From Raphanus sativus (taxonomy: Eukaryota > Streptophyta > Magnoliopsida > Brassicales > Brassicaceae), in contig NC_079515.1 in NCBI RefSeq assembly GCF_000801105.2, positions 29,287,407 through 29,351,406 of the forward strand: 64,000 nucleotides of DNA, written 5' to 3'. Both the position numbers and the translations under genes were made by a program. The notes beneath the pieces were generated by a model. The model had not been told where the DNA came from and ran no database searches. It worked only from the letters and a program-made list of their open reading frames with translations. Below, in pieces: positions 58,283 through 64,000 of the stretch. The stretch's first letter is position 1. Every line of letters starts with the position of its first letter.

Positions 58283-58715
58283 GTTGATTGGTGAGTTTGA
58301 TATGTCCTGTTGAAGTTGAAGACATACAGTATGTCTGAAACTGGTAAAAGAACTTGCTGTCTCTGTATATTGTTCATAACAGAACGACTTGTCTTTAAGT
58401 TTTGAGATATCTGTTACTTGAAGGACAAGGTTGTCAAAGTTACAGTACTAAATTAGGGAGTCTAAAGGCACCATAGAAAGATAATCACACATTTTAGTTA
58501 CTACACTTTTCACTTGTTATTACACTTTCACTACTTTTGTATTTTAGTTGCTTCTTCATTTCTTATTGGGATTGTAAGTTTTTTTCTTTTTTGTAACTTT
58601 TGATTCTCAAAGTTGTTAAATCATTCAACTTCCTTATGTTGTCATTTAACTCGGTGCTTTCTCAAACAAGAAAAGAAAAGTCATTATCTTCTTTTTCGTA
58701 ACCTGAGAGCACAAA
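58283..58715. other. intergenic DNA
   Basis: T-rich, no gene seen. The last ~100 bases should hold the 3' UTR of the leftward IPI1-like gene. Confidence 0.4.
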
Positions 58716-61700
58716 TCATTCTACTGTCACAGTTGTGCAGCGTACTAAGCTAGTCCTAAGTCGCTCTCCTGCAATTTTCATTATATGTTTTCCTTCTACA
58801 GCCAAGCTCGAGGACTGCAAGAAGAGGTATAAACTCAATGAGCAACATGCAATAATGTTGAGTAGGAAGATAAAATAAAATAATCACCTGCAACATGATA
58901 ACGTTTTGCAGAATCAAATCGATCTCTGACTTGAATGGTGATAATATCTTCCAAACTTCGACCTCCTTTTGCATCAGCAGGATGATCACAGAGACAATGT
59001 CTTGTATCAAATTCAATGAGTTTAGACTGCTCTCCCTGTCTTGTTGGACCGATGATGATTCCAGCATAATCGCTTTAGTGTTTTCGCTGACCATCAATCC
59101 CATTCTTTTCAGAACCTCTTCTGTGAGTTTGGAGCTCCGGTCAAACAGTGAGATGCAAGGTTCTAAATAGTAACGGTGAGAAGACTTGTCCTTATCTTCT
59201 GGTATACACTGGCAAGAAGAGAGGAGAGATGTGTCAATCAAATCGAGAATAATTAAAAAAATAAAATAATGGAACATGTTAGGACAGTAAGTACTCACAT
59301 TCACCATATCGATCAAGTAACCTGGTAAGAATTCACTTATAGTTGTTACACTGCTTTCAGAAAGTCTTGTAGGTTTAGAGTCCAATGTGTAGATCATCCT
59401 GAGTATGCCACAACCATTGTTCAAAGCAGGTTTCAAGATCTGCACCACCCATTAAAGTCTATTTGATTAAGTCTTTGGATAATAAGTGTAATTATTTATT
59501 TAAAAAATCACAAAACTTACTGTTTGTTCGACACAAACTTTCTCTATAATCTGGAGGACAATAAAGCTATCACCCATTCTTGACAAATATGCGCACACAA
59601 GTTCTGTAAGTGCTTTAAATGTTGTCTCCCGCCGTTCAACACTCTCAATTGCCGAATCTGAAATAAACATAAAACCCATAATAATACTATAAGGTAAAGC
59701 TATCACAAAGCATTGATATATCAAAAAGAAAAAACTTGCGGATTCTAGACAAGAACCTCCTCGGACAACTCTGAAACGTGCAATCAAGGTGATGATGAAG
59801 CTAAAATGATCTGTTATCGGGATATATCCATCTTTATAGGAATCGTGAAGAACTTTCACTATCCGATACAACACATCTGGTTCAAGTTGCTCATCTGAAA
59901 TATATATATACAGTTTATACCTTTTTTAGTCATGATGTCATCAACTTTTATAAAGAAATGTGATACACTTTACCTAAACAGCATGAAACTACTGCTCTCA
60001 GCAAAGGGGAGCAGAAATTACCTATGGTGAAGTAGTAAAGAAACGAGAGAGCCAGTTCTTGGACATCCCTACGGAGACTTACAAATGATCCTCCACCAGG
60101 CACATCACCTGTAACAATGAAGATACTATTTTTTTAGTCTTAGTTACACTAAGAAAGAATCTCATAACATATTTTTTTTCTTTTTTCCTTTTTTTTGCAA
60201 CACCTTCTCCCTGATAAGGGTTGAAGAATTTTATGATGTCTTCTTCAAATGTGGGGGAAACTTTCTTCAGAAACGCAACTCGTCCAAGGTCAAGCAAAAG
60301 TTTCAAAACAACCTGAGGTAAAAAATGGTATGAGTCATGTGTTATGCCTAGTTGATAAAAATGGTCCATGCACGCCTAAAGATTACTGGATTGGCAATAT
60401 AGAGTTGTATGAGTCATGTGTTAGCACTTAGCAGTACCTGGGAAGATACGGGATGCTTATCACCCAACTGATTAAGCAGTGGTGGAACTTTGTTGGGCCA
60501 AGCAAGCTGGTAGTTATTTAAAATTGGGTCATTGTGATAAAGGATATCTCCATTCTGTAGATATTACAAGAACACAGATTTTTAGATTTCATCAATGTGC
60601 GTAGAAAGTGAGACTAAACATATCATGAAATAAAAGTTAGTTACTTACAGGGATAATCAGGTTTCTAACAACTGAAATGCAAGCCAATTTAAGTGGAGAC
60701 TCTGGTTTGCAATTGCTAAAGGTAGTAGAAAATGCCTGAAAAAAACATAAACAATCATATATATAAATTAAGCTATATGCTATAGCTATCAAAGGAACTA
60801 AGAAAGTATAGACGAACCTGCATAAGATTATCTCTAGAATCACCGTCCAAGCTCAAAGTAAGTTTTGGAACAAAAGGCATGAGTGCAATGCAAGCAAAGT
60901 CTTTTCACGAATAGGTTTACTAATGCTACTGGATATCTGCAAAAAATACACGCTCACACGATACAACAATGCAATGCAGTTAGAGTAAGCGCAATAAAAA
61001 TATATTAATGAAAACTAATCAGCTTGATCAGTTATATAATACTGAGAGCTAACCTTTCCTAGTAGGGTATTCTCAATAAATACCAGAAATCTATTGGAAA
61101 GATCACAAGGAAGGTGGCTCCATCCACTTACTTCCGAAAAGATTTCTGTCAATAGGCCTTTGAGGATAAAGTAGCTTTCATCATTCTATCAAGAAAACAG
61201 TCAACTAAGTGTTTAGGATAATAAGCAAATGCAATATGTTACTATACAGTAATAAGCAAAACATAACATATAATCATTAGGGAAAATACAAAAATGGCAG
61301 GGAGAATATAATGATAAGCACAGAATTAAATATTAAACATAGGCTATATAAATTATTATATTCTAGCATTGTGATGATTCATACCCTTTGAGAAAGATTG
61401 TTTCCAGGATTAAGGGGAAAAGAACCAAGTAACTTGTTTGTTAACCTTGATGCAATGTCCTGGTCCAGAGTAACTTCCTCTTCATATGAAGTCTGTCTTT
61501 CAGTATGCATACGGATACCTCTTTATGTGATTTGGCGTCGCTCTCATCACATGGCAGCAGTGACAGGCAATGTGTCAACCCGGAAAGAACTACCTTTAGA
61601 TTGAGTTTATCTTGCACATAAAAATGGTTTATCTGGTTAATGATATCCTTGTAGTTTTCAAGAATCTGCATGAAGTAGCACATGGAAAATTCAAGAAATG

Positions 61701-62690
61701 TCTTGCAAGAATAAAAAAATACTTTTGTAATAATCTTTAAGTATACACACCTTTTCAGCATACAAGAAGAATGTAGGCGGGTAGTACTCCACAACAAGGT
61801 GCAAAAAATCGAAAGCCATCAAACGAACATCAATCAATGAATCAGCCATAGCGAGAAATATGGATAGCCTCAAAAGTAACACCATGATGCGCTGGTTATC
61901 CTGAACATATTCACAAAAACATGCAAGTTTGAAAAGTGGATGCATAAGGATGAAATAACAAACACCATGTGGTAATAAAAGAAGACATACCTCTTCTTTA
62001 CAGAAAGGAAAGATATGAGTTTCAAACAGTTTATAAACAGCTGTTCTCACGTGCTTATCAACATCACAAATGCGTCCCTTAAGACACCCTACGATAGTGT
62101 ATTTATTTGACTGCAGCTCTGCAGGGTGACTCTTGAAAATGTCTTGGATACCAAGTAACGCATCTAATTAACACAGACCAAAAAAAAAAGTTGATCCATA
62201 TTTTGCTCAACCATGAAAAACGTGTAATGAAACATGAAAAAAAAAAGTAGAAGGAAAGTACTTTTGCGAACTTTGGCATTGGGATGAGTAATTTGTCGTA
62301 GAAGCTCCTGCAAGGTCGCGTTTTTATGACTTGTAGCAAAGCCATCCTTGTCTGCTGCCACACTTTGCTCACGAATTATAATTGCTGCAAATAAAGCAAA
62401 ACAACGTTAAGCTAATCAAGGGGCAGAGAACTAAACAAAGAAAGTGTGAAACTTAAGCAGAAGGTTTTAGATTCATGTAGGCGTGACAACATATACCTTT
62501 GGATTTGATCTCCGTGTTAGTTGCATTCTTTGGTGGAGGTAACTTTCTCCCTAGCTTTCTCTTTATTTTCTGCAAAAAAGATTGATTCATGCATGAAGGA
62601 AAGTGAGAATGTGGAAACCCGAAATAAAATAAAACAAACCTTGAAATCAATTTTTTGCTGCTTCTTTGCAGGAGCTTGGGAGCGAACCAT
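58716..62690 (-). CDS. IPI1/TEX10-like ARM-repeat protein (frameshift in exon 9)
   Basis: Eighteen exons on the minus strand: 62640-62690, 62497-62569, 62262-62384, 61991-62163, 61751-61900, 61519-61665, 61385-61492, 61054-61185, 60818-60936, 60649-60735, 60438-60554, 60204-60312, 60022-60108, 59757-59894, 59521-59657, 59299-59439, 58888-59208, 58716-58814. The N terminus (KKIKRKLGRKLPPPKNATNT; ATLQELLRQITHPNAKVRK) is the Ipi1/TEX10 signature; the rest is helical repeats. Homologues act in the nuclear Rix1/PELP1 complex for 60S ribosome maturation. All other exons join in phase (~770 residues), but exon 9 is 119 bases and needs one more (or four more) around 60880-60893; as read, a TGA follows at 60853-60855. 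This is either a recent null allele, a duplicate losing function, or a sequencing error. Confidence 0.75.
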
Positions 62691-64000
62691 TTTTCAGCTA
62701 CGTAAAACCCGAAAGAGGCAAATACGAGGGACGGCTCTGATGGACCGTGAAGAAGAAGCAAAAAACGGCGGCTATGACTTTTAGAATTCGAGGTCAAATT
62801 TTATTGGGCCATCATCTGTGACTTAATCTACTTTTTAGCAACTTTATATTTTATTAAAAAGTCCAAATTGAAATTTCAGAGTACAAAATATTAGGCCCAA
62901 CACGTAATACATATACAGGATAGTAAAGTATTTAAGCATAACCAAGATTGGCCCAACACGTAATACATATATAGGATAGTAAAGTATTTAAGCATAACCA
63001 AGATTTTGATTGGCGCATCCGCGCGAATATATATTTTTTAAATATATTACTATTCGATTGCTAGTTCAATTAGACATTCTTTTTAATTGAATTACGTTCG
63101 ACTTGATCCTCGAAAATGGATAATTAGGCAATCTTTCATAAGATCCAATCCAAAATCAATAAAATCTTTTTCATATGTTTTTTTGTCTTATGTTATCGAG
63201 TTACGACTTAATTAGATTTAAGGTTTTTGGTGGCTAGAACTAGGGACAGCTCTTACTTCCAAAGCTTTTACAATATTTTTTAATGATTGCAATGCTCTTA
63301 CACGGATTTTAGATAAAGATTTACTTTTTCTAAATTTGTTTTGTTATCTTTTTGTATTTTTCCGCATTTATTTGGTCACTTGTCATTAACTCTCGCAGAA
63401 AATATGAATCTCAAAGAAAGTATGGTTTTCTTTGTTTTCTTTTGTTTACTGAAATCGACAGTGCAAATTTTGATTTCCACAATGAATCATATCATATATA
63501 CCACTAATAGTTATCATTGATTATTAAGTTAAGATAGAAGATGTCTTTGAGAACATAACAAAAAAAATTAGCAAGAAGATTTTGTGGATACGGTCAAAAT
63601 TTTGATATGGTAGATATATCAATAAAAGTATTTTACCAAAAATATTAAATGCATAAGAAAAAAGACTGTTGCATTGAATGCTTAGTCATTATTTGTATAA
63701 ATTTTAGTAATAAACTCATTTTGTGAAAAAAAAATAAACACACAAAAATAGACACGTGTTTTTTTTTTGCAAATAAAAAATGTCCCACATCGGAGTTTGA
63801 AAAAATATACAATTAAACTTCCCCTATAAAAATGCCTACTTGGATATCATAACTTCACATAAGTTACAATTAGGCTGATTTTTGTTTACCTACACTTGGC
63901 GTATAAGAAATTGGCTAGTATAAAAGTATATTGATCTCGTCAAGTCGGTTGAGGCCTTCAATATATACGTGTGTGTTTAATTGGTCATATTACATACTTC
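62691..64000. other. right-edge intergenic DNA
   Basis: Starts with the IPI1-like 5' UTR, then AT-rich DNA. It contains a 56-bp tandem duplication (62894-63005) and a short GC-rich patch GGCGCATCCGCGCG (~63013-63026) reminiscent of Helitron hairpins. No gene is recognised up to the window end. Confidence 0.5.
62894..63005. repeat. 56-bp tandem duplication
   Basis: Units 62894-62949 and 62950-63005 start GGCCCAACACGTAATACATA and end ACCAAGATT, differing by one base seen (ACAGG/ATAGG). Confidence 0.9.

Overview
The window is nuclear DNA from a crucifer (Brassicaceae; a Brassica- or Raphanus-like genome is the best guess). The genes have many short introns with GT-AG borders, the intergenic DNA is very AT-rich and full of Helitron-type repeats, and the gene order follows the Arabidopsis thaliana chromosome 1 segment At1g50420 to At1g50520 as I remember it. 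The identifications rest on conserved protein motifs, and the exon models were built by hand from splice sites and reading-frame continuity. No search was run.

Left part (1-8.0 kb): a small B3-like protein (+), the GRAS regulator SCL3 (-), and DWF5 sterol delta-7 reductase (-, 13 exons). From 8.2 to 18.4 kb is a transposon-rich block: Helitron-like AT-rich repeats, a gag-only LTR-type retroelement with an initiator-Met tRNA primer-binding site, and several isolated Helitron 3' ends. An ~85-bp direct repeat with G-boxes borders the block on both sides, one copy upstream of DWF5 and the other upstream of the next gene. It looks like one ancestral bidirectional promoter that was split and duplicated.

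Middle (18.7-33.5 kb): a RING-CH (MARCH-type) membrane E3 ligase (+), hexokinase-like 1 (+, 9 exons), a pair of nested Helitrons with clean A|T borders, 10-formyltetrahydrofolate synthetase with an unusual N-terminal extension (+), and UBC20 (-). From 33.7 to 41.9 kb there is repeat-only DNA. It includes a Mutator-like MITE carrying telomere-like TTTAGGG words, tandem Helitron-derived units, and a 1757-bp Helitron whose empty target site is preserved in the neighbouring tandem unit.

Right part (42.1-62.7 kb): a cluster of broken gene fragments that does not belong to the syntenic order (papain-like relic, UPF0725/EMB2204-like gene broken by a 7-bp duplication, DUF1664 exons). It is followed by VPS53/HIT1 (-, 23 exons), the pseudouridine-monophosphate glycosidase PUMY (+, 12 exons), a decayed CYP705A cytochrome P450 (+), and an 18-exon IPI1/TEX10-like gene (-) with a frameshift. 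The last 1.2 kb is AT-rich intergenic DNA with a 56-bp tandem duplication.

The host genes are unrelated housekeeping or regulatory functions: gibberellin/root signalling, sterol synthesis, ubiquitination, sugar signalling, one-carbon metabolism, vesicle tethering, pseudouridine catabolism and ribosome assembly. They are neighbours by ancestry and do not form a pathway. I found no clearly new biological system. The most informative signals are the duplicated promoter around the transposon block, the internal empty/filled Helitron site, the nested Helitrons and the fresh gene-breaking lesions.
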